64,000 nt of DNA from Myxococcus stipitatus. GTDB taxonomy: Bacteria; Myxococcota; Myxococcia; Myxococcales; Myxococcaceae. A program made the position numbers and the translations under genes. Every line of letters starts with the position of its first letter. Position 1 is the stretch's first letter. The notes under the pieces were generated by a model. The model was not told where the DNA came from and did no database searches. It saw nothing but the letters and a program-made list of their open reading frames with translations. The stretch is taken from contig NZ_CP102770.1 of NCBI RefSeq assembly GCF_038561935.1, positions 3,100,001 to 3,164,000 of the forward strand, given 5' to 3'. Positions 17,686 through 26,030 of the stretch are shown piece by piece.

Positions 17686-18363
17686 TCAAGTAGAGAGGGG
17701 CGCGGCGAGCCGCACACGGACGCCGAAGCCAATCCACAGGTGGAAGGCGCGCTCCCGGAGCTTCTCGCTTCCGGAGCCGGTCGGCAGCTTCACGTCGAGC
17801 GTGTCGTACCAACCGCCCGTGACGCCGAGGAAGAGTCCGGCCCAGAAGTTCCCTCCGAAGTTCTTGTCGCCCCCGGCTTGGAGCGTGAAGTCGGGGCCGG
17901 AGTAGGTGATGTCGGCGTCAGGCACGTGGATGGAGGACTTGTCGTAGCCGAGCGACAGGCCCGACCAGACATCGACAGGGCCGGAGGGAATCCAGTGGTA
18001 GTTGGCCTGGAGGCCGAAGCGGAAGTTGCCGCCCTTGCATGCCTTGTCCTCCGCGCACTGCACGCGCATCTGCGCGTAGGAGAACTGGGCCCAGGGGCCG
18101 ACCTCGACGTGTGAGCCAATCCGGAGCGTGGGCTCCAGGATGACGGAGAACAATCCCTTGTAGACCTCGTAAAGATAGACGGGCTCGGGGGGCGTGTTCT
18201 CCATCCCTCCTCCGGGGATGAAGTAGCCCCCTCGTGCGGAGAGTGCGAGCCAGGTTGGAAACCCGCCTTCCTGCTCCGGACGGTCCTCCGCGAAGGCGGG
18301 CGAAGACACGAAGAGTGAAAGCAGGACCAGCACCTGCGCGGTGGGACGAGAGAGCGTTTGCAT
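17686..18363 (-). CDS. Secreted outer-membrane beta-barrel-like protein
   Basis: 225 residues. A Sec signal (VLVLLSLFVSSPAFA-ED) is followed by amphipathic strands with regular aromatic girdle residues (SARGGYFIPGGG, LFSVILEPTLRIGSHVEVGPW, FRFGLQANYHWIPSG, FWAGLFLGVTGGWY, HLWIGFGVRVRL), the pattern of a small outer-membrane barrel of about 8-10 strands. There is one possible disulfide (CAEDKAC). Function unknown. Start ATG 18363 lies only 54 bp from the divergent gene start at 18418, so both share a compact regulatory region. Confidence 0.75.
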   Translation of the reverse strand: MQTLSRPTAQVLVLLSLFVSSPAFAEDRPEQEGGFPTWLALSARGGYFIPGGGMENTPPEPVYLYEVYKGLFSVILEPTLRIGSHVEVGPWAQFSYAQMRVQCAEDKACKGGNFRFGLQANYHWIPSGPVDVWSGLSLGYDKSSIHVPDADITYSGPDFTLQAGGDKNFGGNFWAGLFLGVTGGWYDTLDVKLPTGSGSEKLRERAFHLWIGFGVRVRLAAPLST

Positions 18364-18417
18364 GCGCGGGCCTTCGGTTATTACGGTCGCTCGACGGTCG
18401 TCAACCCAAGGTTCCCG

Positions 18418-20277
18418 GTGCCTCTCGTTCATTCCTGTTTTGTCTCGCGCGTGTTCGCGCTGCTGGCTGTCTGCTTCCTCGTGGGCTGTGGTGTTCCTTC
18501 CGCCGAGGAAGATGAGCGTGTCTGCGCGGACGTGGAGTGCAGCGCTGGGCGCTGCGTCTCGGAGGCGGGGACGCCCGTGTGTCGCTGTAGCGCCTGGGAC
18601 CAGGCCGCGGGCTTGAGTTGCACCATCGCGGCCGTCCGGCCGAGGGACGACCACGGGGATACGGCGGCGCTCGCCACGCCCTTGGTTCCTTTCACGGAGT
18701 TTCGTGAAGGCACCATCCAGCCTCCCTTTCGGGACAAGGCCGACCGGGATGTCTTCGCCATGCCTGCCCTGGCAGGGCAGGGTTTCCGCTTCGTCGTCCG
18801 GCCCGGAACGTTGGCCGCCGTGGACTTTCGTCTCATGGACGCCGCGGGGAAGGAGGTCGCTGGAAGGCCTGTCCGGACGCAGGAGGGGCAGGGCGTGGAG
18901 TTCGCCTCCACGGAGGAGGCTCCCCGATTCATCATGGTGACGGCGTCGCAGGGAAAAGAGGCGGTGGGGACGTATTCCTATCGACTGGAGGACCTGGGCA
19001 AGGATGCCCATGGTTCGTCGCCCGCGACCGCGACGGCGGTTCAGGAGTCGAGCGGACCTTTCCCTGTCGTCATCGAGTATCCCGGTGACGCGGATGTCTT
19101 CAGCTTCCGCACCGAGGCGGGGCATGGCTTCCGGTTCTCCTGTGAGTCGGACATCGCGTCCCTGGTCCTGATGTCCGAGGCGGGCGTGGAGCTGGCACAC
19201 AGCGCGGGCGAGTATGGGAAAGGCCCCCGCGTGGGCCACCTGGGCCAGGAGGCGAGCACCTGGTTCGTCAAGGTCTACGCCCGGACCGAGGCACTTCGGA
19301 TGACGCCTTGCCAGGTGGAGGGGCTGGGCCGTGATGAGCACGCGAATACCTCCGTCGGGGCCACGCCGCTGGTTTCGGGAGTCCCCGTGACCGCGCGGCT
19401 CCAGGGCACCAACGACGTGGATGTCTTCTCGTTCTCGGGGACCGTGGGACACCAGCAGGAGATCTGGCTGCCGACCTCTCGGAGCTGGCAGGTCAGGGTC
19501 ACGGCTCCGGATGGCAAGATGCTGGGTGAGTTCAACGGGGGATTGTTCTCCCGTGAGTTGCCACTGACGGGGACGTACTTCGTGCAGGTGTCCCAGGACA
19601 CGCAATGGGGGAACGATTTCCAGGTCAGCGTGAATGACAAGGGCCTCGATGACCACGGCGGCCTGGAGGAGACGGCCACGCGTGCCTCGCTGGGCGAGCG
19701 AGTGACGGGGCGCCTCCACGACGCCAATGACTGGGATGCCATCGCCGTTCCGCTCGAGCCTGATGGTGTCTATCGGCTCACCTGCACTCCCTCCTGTTCC
19801 ATCACGACCTATGGCCCCAGTGGCTCCGTCGATCTGACTGGAGCAGGGTTTGGAGTCTGGCACGTCCTCGCTCGGAACTCGGGGCTCGTGACCTTCCGCA
19901 TCGGCGCGTACCCCAGGCCCGCTGACTTCACTTTCCAGGTGGAGCAGGTCGGAACAGATGACCATGGTGATGACGCCACGCACGCCACCCGCGTGACGGC
20001 TCCCGTGTCCCTGGCGGGTGTGTTCGAGCTGGGCCGAGATGTCGACGTGTTCTCCGTCGAGCTGGAGGCGGGGCGGTCCTACGTCCTGGATTTCAGCAAC
20101 GCATCCGTTCGGGTGCGGGGGCCGAGCGGGGCGACCGTTCGCCCATCCCCGATTGCGTCGACGGAGGCCACGCGCTTCAAGGCCGAAGTGGCTGGAAGCT
20201 ATGGGGTGGAGGCCTCGGCCAGGTACTCCTCGGCGAATAGCGCCATGCCCTGGCAGTTCTCGCTGCGCGCGGAGTGA
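18418..20277 (+). CDS. Lipoprotein with five PPC-type (pre-peptidase C-terminal) repeats
   Basis: 619 residues from a GTG at 18418; GTG 18451 is an alternative. The signal ends in the lipobox LVGC. A short Cys-rich EGF-like segment (CADVECSAGRCV, CRCSAW) comes first, then five repeats of roughly 100 residues. Each begins with a DDHGD-like motif and is followed by a D-x-DVF-x-F core (for example KDAHGSSPATA, then GDADVFSF; DDHGDDATHA, then RDVDVFSVELEAG). This is the PPC beta-sandwich signature, usually appended to secreted peptidases, but here no catalytic domain is present. It may bind surfaces, matrix or polymers (inference). Confidence 0.75.
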   Translation: MPLVHSCFVSRVFALLAVCFLVGCGVPSAEEDERVCADVECSAGRCVSEAGTPVCRCSAWDQAAGLSCTIAAVRPRDDHGDTAALATPLVPFTEFREGTIQPPFRDKADRDVFAMPALAGQGFRFVVRPGTLAAVDFRLMDAAGKEVAGRPVRTQEGQGVEFASTEEAPRFIMVTASQGKEAVGTYSYRLEDLGKDAHGSSPATATAVQESSGPFPVVIEYPGDADVFSFRTEAGHGFRFSCESDIASLVLMSEAGVELAHSAGEYGKGPRVGHLGQEASTWFVKVYARTEALRMTPCQVEGLGRDEHANTSVGATPLVSGVPVTARLQGTNDVDVFSFSGTVGHQQEIWLPTSRSWQVRVTAPDGKMLGEFNGGLFSRELPLTGTYFVQVSQDTQWGNDFQVSVNDKGLDDHGGLEETATRASLGERVTGRLHDANDWDAIAVPLEPDGVYRLTCTPSCSITTYGPSGSVDLTGAGFGVWHVLARNSGLVTFRIGAYPRPADFTFQVEQVGTDDHGDDATHATRVTAPVSLAGVFELGRDVDVFSVELEAGRSYVLDFSNASVRVRGPSGATVRPSPIASTEATRFKAEVAGSYGVEASARYSSANSAMPWQFSLRAE

Positions 20278-20413
20278 GCGCGAGGCGGGGGCTCGCCCAG
20301 GTCAACCAGCGCCAGCGCCAGGTGGCTTCCACGGGACTTTCCAGGGGCATCCCTCGCACCTTAGCGGACGCCCCCTGGTGAATCGTGACTGGCGAGGGCT
20401 GGCGCTGAACGAG

Positions 20414-20442
20414 TTGACGCCGATTTTCGTGATAGTTATGAA
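20414..20442 (+). promoter_or_regulatory. Sigma-70-like promoter of the TetR-monooxygenase operon
   Basis: TTGACG at 20414-20419 and TATGAA at 20437-20442 are separated by exactly 17 bp, a good fit to the housekeeping consensus in an otherwise GC-rich background. The -10 box abuts the first of two palindromic operator half-site pairs, so repressor binding would block the polymerase. Confidence 0.6.
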
Positions 20443-20467
20443 CGCGTTCGAAATTGAACGTGTTCAA
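20440..20467. promoter_or_regulatory. Tandem GAAC-N2-GTTC palindromes, probable TetR operators
   Basis: GAACGCGTTC (20440-20449) is a perfect palindrome. TTGAACGTGTTCAA (20454-20467) has 6-bp arms around a 2-base spacer. Their centres are 16 bp apart. They lie between the -10 box and the TetR start codon at 20469, the usual position for an autoregulatory operator. Overlap of the second palindrome with an alternative TTG start at 20454 argues for the ATG at 20469. Confidence 0.65.
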
Positions 20468-20468
20468 T

Positions 20469-21080
20469 ATGTCTCTGCGAGAACGAGCGAAGGCTGACAA
20501 GTGGGAGCGCATCCGGGCCGCGGCGAAGCGGCTGTTCTCGGAGCGCGGCTACGAGAGCACGACGGTGCGAGCCATCGCCGAGGAGGCGGGCGTCGCGACC
20601 GGCACGGTGCTGGTGTACGGCGAGACGAAGGACACCCTCCTGCACGAGATATGGCGGGAGGAGGCCCTCCCTGTCCTCGAGAAGGCGGTGTCGACGCTGC
20701 CGGCCGGGACCTTCGTGGACCGGTGCATGCACCTGTTCACACCGCTCCTCACGCACTACGCCTCACAGCCCGAGCTGGCGCGGGTCGTGGTGAAGGAGCT
20801 GCCCTGGCTCACGGGCGCCGCCGAGGAGGCGCAGCGGCCCGCGCTGGCTCGGTTCCTGGGGACCCTGGCTCGGATTGTCGACGAGGCGAAGGCGAAGAAG
20901 GAGCTCCGCGCGGAGCTGGAGAGCGAGCTGGCGGCGGGGCTTGCCTTCTCCGTGTACCACTCGGCGCTGCTGCGCATGCTGTCGCCTTTGACGAAGGTGC
21001 CGCTGGCCGAAGCACGAGAGGGAATGCGCCGCGGTCTTGGGGCCCTGTTGATGGGCTTGGGGTCGAGGAGGTCGTCATGA
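20469..21080 (+). CDS. TetR-family transcriptional regulator
   Basis: 203 residues. The N-terminal DNA-binding domain has the TetR pattern: RIRAAAKRLFSERGYESTTVRAIAEEAGVATGTVLVY, with the recognition helix near residues 35-45. The C-terminal ligand domain is helical (FVDRCMHLFTPLLTHYA, ELPWLTGAAEEAQ, LAAGLAFSVYHSALLRML). It is co-transcribed with the FAD monooxygenase, overlapping its start as ATGA, and is preceded by palindromes that are its likely operators. By analogy, the regulator probably senses the monooxygenase substrate or a toxic aromatic and relieves repression of both genes (inference). Confidence 0.92.
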   Translation: MSLRERAKADKWERIRAAAKRLFSERGYESTTVRAIAEEAGVATGTVLVYGETKDTLLHEIWREEALPVLEKAVSTLPAGTFVDRCMHLFTPLLTHYASQPELARVVVKELPWLTGAAEEAQRPALARFLGTLARIVDEAKAKKELRAELESELAAGLAFSVYHSALLRMLSPLTKVPLAEAREGMRRGLGALLMGLGSRRSS

Positions 21081-22210
21081 AGGTGCTGATCGTGGGGGGA
21101 GGTATCGGTGGATTCTCGCTGGGCGCCGCGCTGGCGCGCCGAGGCGTGGAGGCCGACATCGTCGAGCGGCGGCCCTCCTACGGCGACGAGGGCGCGGGCA
21201 TCGTGCTCGGGCCCAACGTGATGGCCGTGATGAAGGGGCTCGCGCTGCACGAGGACATCCTCTCCGTGGGACGGCAGGTGGCGCATGCCCGAATCACGGA
21301 CGCCGCGGGTGATGTCCTCCAGGAGTCCGCCTATGCCCTGCCCGAGCTGCCGCTCCCCGCGACGGCGATTCACCGCAGCCACCTGCTGCGGATTCTCCGG
21401 ACCGCGTCACCCGCGCCGCGCCTCGGGGTGACGGTCTCGAGCCTGCGCCATGGCGCGGAGGGCGTGGAGGTCGAGTTCTCCGACGGAGCGAAGGGCCACT
21501 ATGACGTCGTGGTCGGCGCCGATGGCATCCGCTCCACGGTGCGGGAGTTCGTCTGCGGCGCCGAGGTGTCCTCGCGCTACTCCGGCCATACCTGTTGGCG
21601 GGTCATCGTCGACGGCCACTTCTCGGACGCCGTCGTCGAGATGTGGGGCCGAGGCCGTCGCGTGGGCGTCGTGCCCATCAGCGCGAGCCAGTCGTACGTC
21701 TTCCTCACCCTCAATGCGCCGCGCCGCGCGCCTCCCGCGTGGAAGGACCTGGCGGAGCTGCGGGCCCTCTACTCGGACTTCGCGGGCCCGGCTCGGGGCG
21801 CGCTCGCCGCGCTCACGCATGTCGACACGATGTTGCACAACGACATCGAGGACTGCTCCGCGCCCCGCTGGTGGAGGCCTGGCGTCGTGCTGCTCGGTGA
21901 TGCCGCGCACGCGGTGACGCCGAACCTGGGGCAGGGCGCGGGGCTTGCCATCGAGGATGCCGCGACGCTGGCCCAGCTCCTCGTGACGATGGGGCCCACG
22001 GACGCGGCGCTGGCCCGCTACGAGAGCCTCCGGCGTCCACGCGCCGAGTGGATCCGCGACCGCTCGTGGACGCTCGGCAAGGTCGCGCAGTGGGAGAACG
22101 GCCTCGCGCGCGGCTTCCGCGACACGATGATGCGATGGACGCCCCGGTCCGCGACTCGCGCGGCGCTCGAGAAGATGGTCCTCGACATGCCGGGTGTCCC
22201 CGTCGGCTGA
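21077..22210 (+). CDS. FAD-dependent monooxygenase (PHBH/UbiH-like)
   Basis: 377 residues. Group A flavoprotein monooxygenase signatures are all present: the Rossmann motif VGGGIGG near residue 7-12 followed by an acidic E at the end of the second strand (DIVERRPSYG), the DG motif VVVGADGIRSTVR, and GDAAHAVTPNLGQGAGLAIEDA for binding the FAD pyrophosphate and ribityl. These enzymes use NAD(P)H and O2 to hydroxylate aromatic or polycyclic substrates; the substrate cannot be read from sequence. ATGA overlap with the TetR gene and control by the same promoter suggest an inducible detoxification or modification step. Confidence 0.92.
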   Translation: MKVLIVGGGIGGFSLGAALARRGVEADIVERRPSYGDEGAGIVLGPNVMAVMKGLALHEDILSVGRQVAHARITDAAGDVLQESAYALPELPLPATAIHRSHLLRILRTASPAPRLGVTVSSLRHGAEGVEVEFSDGAKGHYDVVVGADGIRSTVREFVCGAEVSSRYSGHTCWRVIVDGHFSDAVVEMWGRGRRVGVVPISASQSYVFLTLNAPRRAPPAWKDLAELRALYSDFAGPARGALAALTHVDTMLHNDIEDCSAPRWWRPGVVLLGDAAHAVTPNLGQGAGLAIEDAATLAQLLVTMGPTDAALARYESLRRPRAEWIRDRSWTLGKVAQWENGLARGFRDTMMRWTPRSATRAALEKMVLDMPGVPVG

Positions 22211-22217
22211 CCTCTGG

Positions 22218-22238
22218 TTCCCCCGCCTCGAGGGGGAA
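22218..22238 (+). terminator. Hairpin terminator after the monooxygenase
   Basis: TTCCCCC (22218-22224) pairs with GGGGGAA (22232-22238) around a 7-base loop, 8 bp after the stop at 22210. It is followed by an A-rich rather than T-rich tail. Confidence 0.5.
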
Positions 22239-22268
22239 ACTGAAACATCTCCGTGCGAGGATGTCCGG

Positions 22269-22917
22269 ATGGGTGATTGGGCGATAACGACACATTGGTC
22301 GCTGACGCGGCCCCGGATGCCGACTGAGCGCGACTTCCCGGATGACCCCTGGGCGGCGCGTCTGGGGCGCGTCGGTCCATCGCTCTGGCAGCTCGAGACG
22401 CTTCAGAAGTATGGCTATTACGCCCCGCGCGGCGGCCCTGAGTCCATCGCGGTCCAGGCAGGCTACGACTTCCTCCAGAACCCCACGCTGGCCGGCTTCT
22501 TCGCGGGATGGAACTACGTCCTGGCGTCGGAGTCCTCGGCGCAGCGCCGCTTCCAGGAGGCCGCGTCCTTGCTCGAGGGGGCCCGTGTGCTCCACGCCTC
22601 ACCGGGGCAGGACCTGCTGTGCCTGCCCACGCCCATCCGGTTCGAGCGTCCGCGCCTCGCGTGGAGGCTGGAAGAGGGGCTCACCGATGCCTCGGGAGCC
22701 GCGTCGGTCGTCGAGGCGTTGCTTGCCTCGGGCCCCGAGCTCCTTGGCGTGGAACTTCACGGGCTGGCTCCCGGAGACGGCCATCGAGCTGGAAGTCAGC
22801 GGCCTGCACAATCCACTCACGGAAGAGCAGCGTGCGGGCCCCTCCTTCGGCTCCAACCACATGTCTTCACGAATACCCACGACACTTCCGACGGTGCCGT
22901 GGCCCCTGGCGCGGTGA
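22269..22917 (+). pseudogene. Hypothetical protein gene with a probable one-base frameshift
   Basis: GAGGA lies about 7 bases before ATG 22269. Frame 1 codes well to about 22740 (MGDWAITTHWSLTRP..., DFLQNPTLAGFFAGWNYVL, LHASPGQDLLCLPTPI, VVEALLASGPELLG). From there coding character, GC3 bias and plausible protein switch to the next frame (AWNFTGWLPETAIELEV, then SGLHNPLTEEQRAG) and end at TGA 22915-22917. Loss of one base around 22740-22760 would explain this. Joined, the product would be about 215 residues of unknown family, without signal peptide. Sequencing error, true pseudogene or programmed shift cannot be separated here. It converges, 5 bp apart, on the split SMI1-like gene. Confidence 0.5.
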
Positions 22918-22922
22918 CTCCG

Positions 22923-23126
22923 CTACTTTCCGAGCCACCGGGCGAGGCGCTGGTCCATGAGCGGCGACGCCTTGTCGACCGCCTCCCACGTATCGCTGTC
23001 CAGCACGGGGTCGTCATGGCCGAAGGCACCCGGGCGCGCGCCGAACGTCGCCTTGAGGTCCGCCTTCAGCCAGAGGCCGCCCATGTTGTGGAACCAGCGG
23101 TAGGCCAGTGTCCGGAGCCCTGGCAG
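22923..23126 (-). pseudogene. 3-prime part of gene split by the IS dimer
   Basis: The last 67 codons plus stop of the gene whose 5-prime part is at 26041-27258. Deleting 23127-26040 joins the two parts in frame, giving a DLPG-LRTLAYRWFHNM junction and a 473-residue protein. The tail (GGLWLKADLKATFGARPG, then MDQRLARWLGK) has no start of its own except weak internal codons, so it is probably not made separately. Confidence 0.75.
23117..23126. repeat. Target-site duplication, left copy
   Basis: GCCCTGGCAG immediately outside the left inverted repeat of the first IS copy. An identical 10-mer is at 26031-26040 outside the second copy. Confidence 0.9.
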
Positions 23127-24573
23127 CAATGCCGATCAGATAAGGATGAGAAGGCTCATACTGGCGCGACCGCGAGCAAGGAGGCGGTCGCGTGGGAAGA
23201 GGTCCATTCGGGTACTTGCCCTCTGCGGATGAGGGGGCGTTCGACCGGCTGTGCGCGAGTCTCGCCCCGGAGTGGGTGGAGGCGGCGCTGGAGGCGACGG
23301 GGACAGCCACCGTCCGGAAACGTCGGCTACCCGCGGAGCAGGTCATCTGGCTGGTGCTGGGCATGGCGCTGTACCGGCACCGCCCCATCGCCGAGCTGGT
23401 GGAGCGGCTGGACCTGGCATTGCCTGGTGCCAGGCCGAAGCCGATTGCGAGGAGCGCGGTGGCGCAGGCCCGCTCTCGAGTAGGAGAGGAGCCGCTGAAG
23501 TGGCTCTTCGAGAAGAGCGCGGACGCGTGGGCCCACGCCAGCGCGCGTCGGCATGCATGGAGGGGGCTGGCCCTGTATGGAGTAGACGGCACGACAGCCC
23601 GGGTGCCGGACTCGAAGGAAAACCGAAAGCACTTTGGAGGACAGGTGGTCGGCCGGGGAGGAGGCCTCAGCGGCTACCCCATGGTTCGACTGGTCACGCT
23701 GATGGCCCTGCGCAGCCACCTGCTGGCGGCGGCGCACTTCGGGCCCTACGGGACGGATGAGCGCGAGTACGCCCTGAAGGTGTGGCCCCAGGTACCGGAC
23801 GGTTCGCTGTGCGTGCTGGACCGCCACTTTCTCAACGCCGACATCCTCGTGCCGTTGGCGAGGGACGGGAAGAACCGCCACTGGCTGCTGCGCGCGAAGA
23901 AGAACACCGCCTGGCGCACGGTAAAGCGTTTAGGAAAAGGAGAGGAAGTGGTGGAAATGGAGGTGAGCTACCGCACCCGTCAGAAGGACGACTCCTTGCC
24001 CATGCGCTTCGTGGCACGTGCCATCCGTTACCAGCGCAAAGGCTTTCAGCCCCAGTGGTTGCTGACCTCGTTGCTGGACGCCGAAGCCTTCCCCGCCAGC
24101 GAAGTGGTGGCCCTCTACCACGAGAGGTGGGAGCTGGAACTCGGCTATGACGAGGTGAAGACGGAGATGCTGGAGAGGCAAGAGGCCATCCGCAGCCAGA
24201 AGCCCGGTGGGGTCGCCCAGGAACTCTGGGGCGTGGGATTGGCCTACAATCTGGTGCGGCTGGAGATGGAGCGCATTGCCGAAGAGGCCAGTGTGCCTCC
24301 CACCCGAATCAGCTTCGTCATGGCCCTGCGTCTCATCCGCGACGAGTGGATGTGGCTGGCCGGCGCGAGCCCCGGAGCGATTCCCAAACATCTGCGACGC
24401 CTGCGAGAAGAGGTAAAACGCTTCATCCTCCCGCTGCGGCGAAGCCATAGACGCTATCCGCGTGCGGTGAAAATCAAGATGAGCAGCTACCCACGGAAGC
24501 GTCCCCGCCCAGTCCGTCGAGTACGCTCCCGCAGGCCGCTACGTCATGTCCGTTCCTAAAGTGAACGGCATTG
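23127..24573 (+). mobile_element. IS4-type insertion sequence, copy 1 of a tandem pair (1447 bp)
   Basis: The ends are inverted repeats: the left starts CAATGCCGATCAGATAAGGA, and the right end read inward is CAATGCCGTTCACTTTAGGA, matching at 16 of 20 bases. The element encodes a single 455-residue transposase. Its length and visible sequence are the same as in copy 2. The 10-bp target duplication and the transposase signature are those of the IS4 family. Confidence 0.92.
23192..24559 (+). CDS. IS4-family DDE transposase, copy 1
   Basis: 455 residues from GTG 23192, with AAGGAGG 7 bases upstream. The N-terminal part resembles the IS4 N-terminal domain ([26 protein letters not shown] helix pair). 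The DDE core is visible: [12 protein letters not shown] (first Asp), [15 protein letters not shown] (second Asp), and the C-terminal YREK signature [15 protein letters not shown], which fits Y-x2-R-x3-E-x6-K. No frameshift or stop is seen, so the enzyme may be active. The translation is identical to that of copy 2. It catalyses cut-and-paste-type movement acting on the 20-bp terminal repeats. Confidence 0.95.
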   Translation: MGRGPFGYLPSADEGAFDRLCASLAPEWVEAALEATGTATVRKRRLPAEQVIWLVLGMALYRHRPIAELVERLDLALPGARPKPIARSAVAQARSRVGEEPLKWLFEKSADAWAHASARRHAWRGLALYGVDGTTARVPDSKENRKHFGGQVVGRGGGLSGYPMVRLVTLMALRSHLLAAAHFGPYGTDEREYALKVWPQVPDGSLCVLDRHFLNADILVPLARDGKNRHWLLRAKKNTAWRTVKRLGKGEEVVEMEVSYRTRQKDDSLPMRFVARAIRYQRKGFQPQWLLTSLLDAEAFPASEVVALYHERWELELGYDEVKTEMLERQEAIRSQKPGGVAQELWGVGLAYNLVRLEMERIAEEASVPPTRISFVMALRLIRDEWMWLAGASPGAIPKHLRRLREEVKRFILPLRRSHRRYPRAVKIKMSSYPRKRPRPVRRVRSRRPLRHVRS

Positions 24574-24583
24574 GGTTTAGGCC
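24574..24583. other. 10-bp spacer between tandem IS copies
   Basis: GGTTTAGGCC separates the two elements. Its length equals the outer target duplication but its sequence is different. With the flanking element ends it forms a perfect 9-bp stem (GGCATTGGG and CCCAATGCC) around a 6-base loop. The simplest reading is that it is the target duplication from an earlier site, carried along when the dimer moved. Confidence 0.8.
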
Positions 24584-26030
24584 CAATGCCGATCAGATAA
24601 GGATGAGAAGGCTCATACTGGCGCGACCGCGAGCAAGGAGGCGGTCGCGTGGGAAGAGGTCCATTCGGGTACTTGCCCTCTGCGGATGAGGGGGCGTTCG
24701 ACCGGCTGTGCGCGAGTCTCGCCCCGGAGTGGGTGGAGGCGGCGCTGGAGGCGACGGGGACAGCCACCGTCCGGAAACGTCGGCTACCCGCGGAGCAGGT
24801 CATCTGGCTGGTGCTGGGCATGGCGCTGTACCGGCACCGCCCCATCGCCGAGCTGGTGGAGCGGCTGGACCTGGCATTGCCTGGTGCCAGGCCGAAGCCG
24901 ATTGCGAGGAGCGCGGTGGCGCAGGCCCGCTCTCGAGTAGGAGAGGAGCCGCTGAAGTGGCTCTTCGAGAAGAGCGCGGACGCGTGGGCCCACGCCAGCG
25001 CGCGTCGGCATGCATGGAGGGGGCTGGCCCTGTATGGAGTAGACGGCACGACAGCCCGGGTGCCGGACTCGAAGGAAAACCGAAAGCACTTTGGAGGACA
25101 GGTGGTCGGCCGGGGAGGAGGCCTCAGCGGCTACCCCATGGTTCGACTGGTCACGCTGATGGCCCTGCGCAGCCACCTGCTGGCGGCGGCGCACTTCGGG
25201 CCCTACGGGACGGATGAGCGCGAGTACGCCCTGAAGGTGTGGCCCCAGGTACCGGACGGTTCGCTGTGCGTGCTGGACCGCCACTTTCTCAACGCCGACA
25301 TCCTCGTGCCGTTGGCGAGGGACGGGAAGAACCGCCACTGGCTGCTGCGCGCGAAGAAGAACACCGCCTGGCGCACGGTAAAGCGTTTAGGAAAAGGAGA
25401 GGAAGTGGTGGAAATGGAGGTGAGCTACCGCACCCGTCAGAAGGACGACTCCTTGCCCATGCGCTTCGTGGCACGTGCCATCCGTTACCAGCGCAAAGGC
25501 TTTCAGCCCCAGTGGTTGCTGACCTCGTTGCTGGACGCCGAAGCCTTCCCCGCCAGCGAAGTGGTGGCCCTCTACCACGAGAGGTGGGAGCTGGAACTCG
25601 GCTATGACGAGGTGAAGACGGAGATGCTGGAGAGGCAAGAGGCCATCCGCAGCCAGAAGCCCGGTGGGGTCGCCCAGGAACTCTGGGGCGTGGGATTGGC
25701 CTACAATCTGGTGCGGCTGGAGATGGAGCGCATTGCCGAAGAGGCCAGTGTGCCTCCCACCCGAATCAGCTTCGTCATGGCCCTGCGTCTCATCCGCGAC
25801 GAGTGGATGTGGCTGGCCGGCGCGAGCCCCGGAGCGATTCCCAAACATCTGCGACGCCTGCGAGAAGAGGTAAAACGCTTCATCCTCCCGCTGCGGCGAA
25901 GCCATAGACGCTATCCGCGTGCGGTGAAAATCAAGATGAGCAGCTACCCACGGAAGCGTCCCCGCCCAGTCCGTCGAGTACGCTCCCGCAGGCCGCTACG
26001 TCATGTCCGTTCCTAAAGTGAACGGCATTG
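24584..26030 (+). mobile_element. IS4-type insertion sequence, copy 2 of a tandem pair (1447 bp)
   Basis: Same length, orientation, terminal repeats and coding sequence as copy 1. Its right end CGGCATTG is followed directly by the right copy of the target duplication. Together the two copies and spacer (23127-26030) form one insertion in the SMI1-like gene. Confidence 0.92.
24649..26016 (+). CDS. IS4-family DDE transposase, copy 2
   Basis: 455 residues, GTG start with the same AAGGAGG ribosome-binding site as copy 1, and the same predicted protein, including the [13 protein letters not shown] and [15 protein letters not shown] motifs. Identity between the two copies indicates a recent duplication. 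The 3-prime end runs into the right inverted repeat. Confidence 0.95.
   Translation: MGRGPFGYLPSADEGAFDRLCASLAPEWVEAALEATGTATVRKRRLPAEQVIWLVLGMALYRHRPIAELVERLDLALPGARPKPIARSAVAQARSRVGEEPLKWLFEKSADAWAHASARRHAWRGLALYGVDGTTARVPDSKENRKHFGGQVVGRGGGLSGYPMVRLVTLMALRSHLLAAAHFGPYGTDEREYALKVWPQVPDGSLCVLDRHFLNADILVPLARDGKNRHWLLRAKKNTAWRTVKRLGKGEEVVEMEVSYRTRQKDDSLPMRFVARAIRYQRKGFQPQWLLTSLLDAEAFPASEVVALYHERWELELGYDEVKTEMLERQEAIRSQKPGGVAQELWGVGLAYNLVRLEMERIAEEASVPPTRISFVMALRLIRDEWMWLAGASPGAIPKHLRRLREEVKRFILPLRRSHRRYPRAVKIKMSSYPRKRPRPVRRVRSRRPLRHVRS

Noticed and set aside
23127..26030. Long tandem duplication considered as an assembly duplication or CRISPR-like repeat
   Set aside because: Each unit has IS terminal repeats and an intact transposase, and the pair has a proper outer target duplication. 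An assembly error cannot be excluded from sequence but is not needed to explain it.
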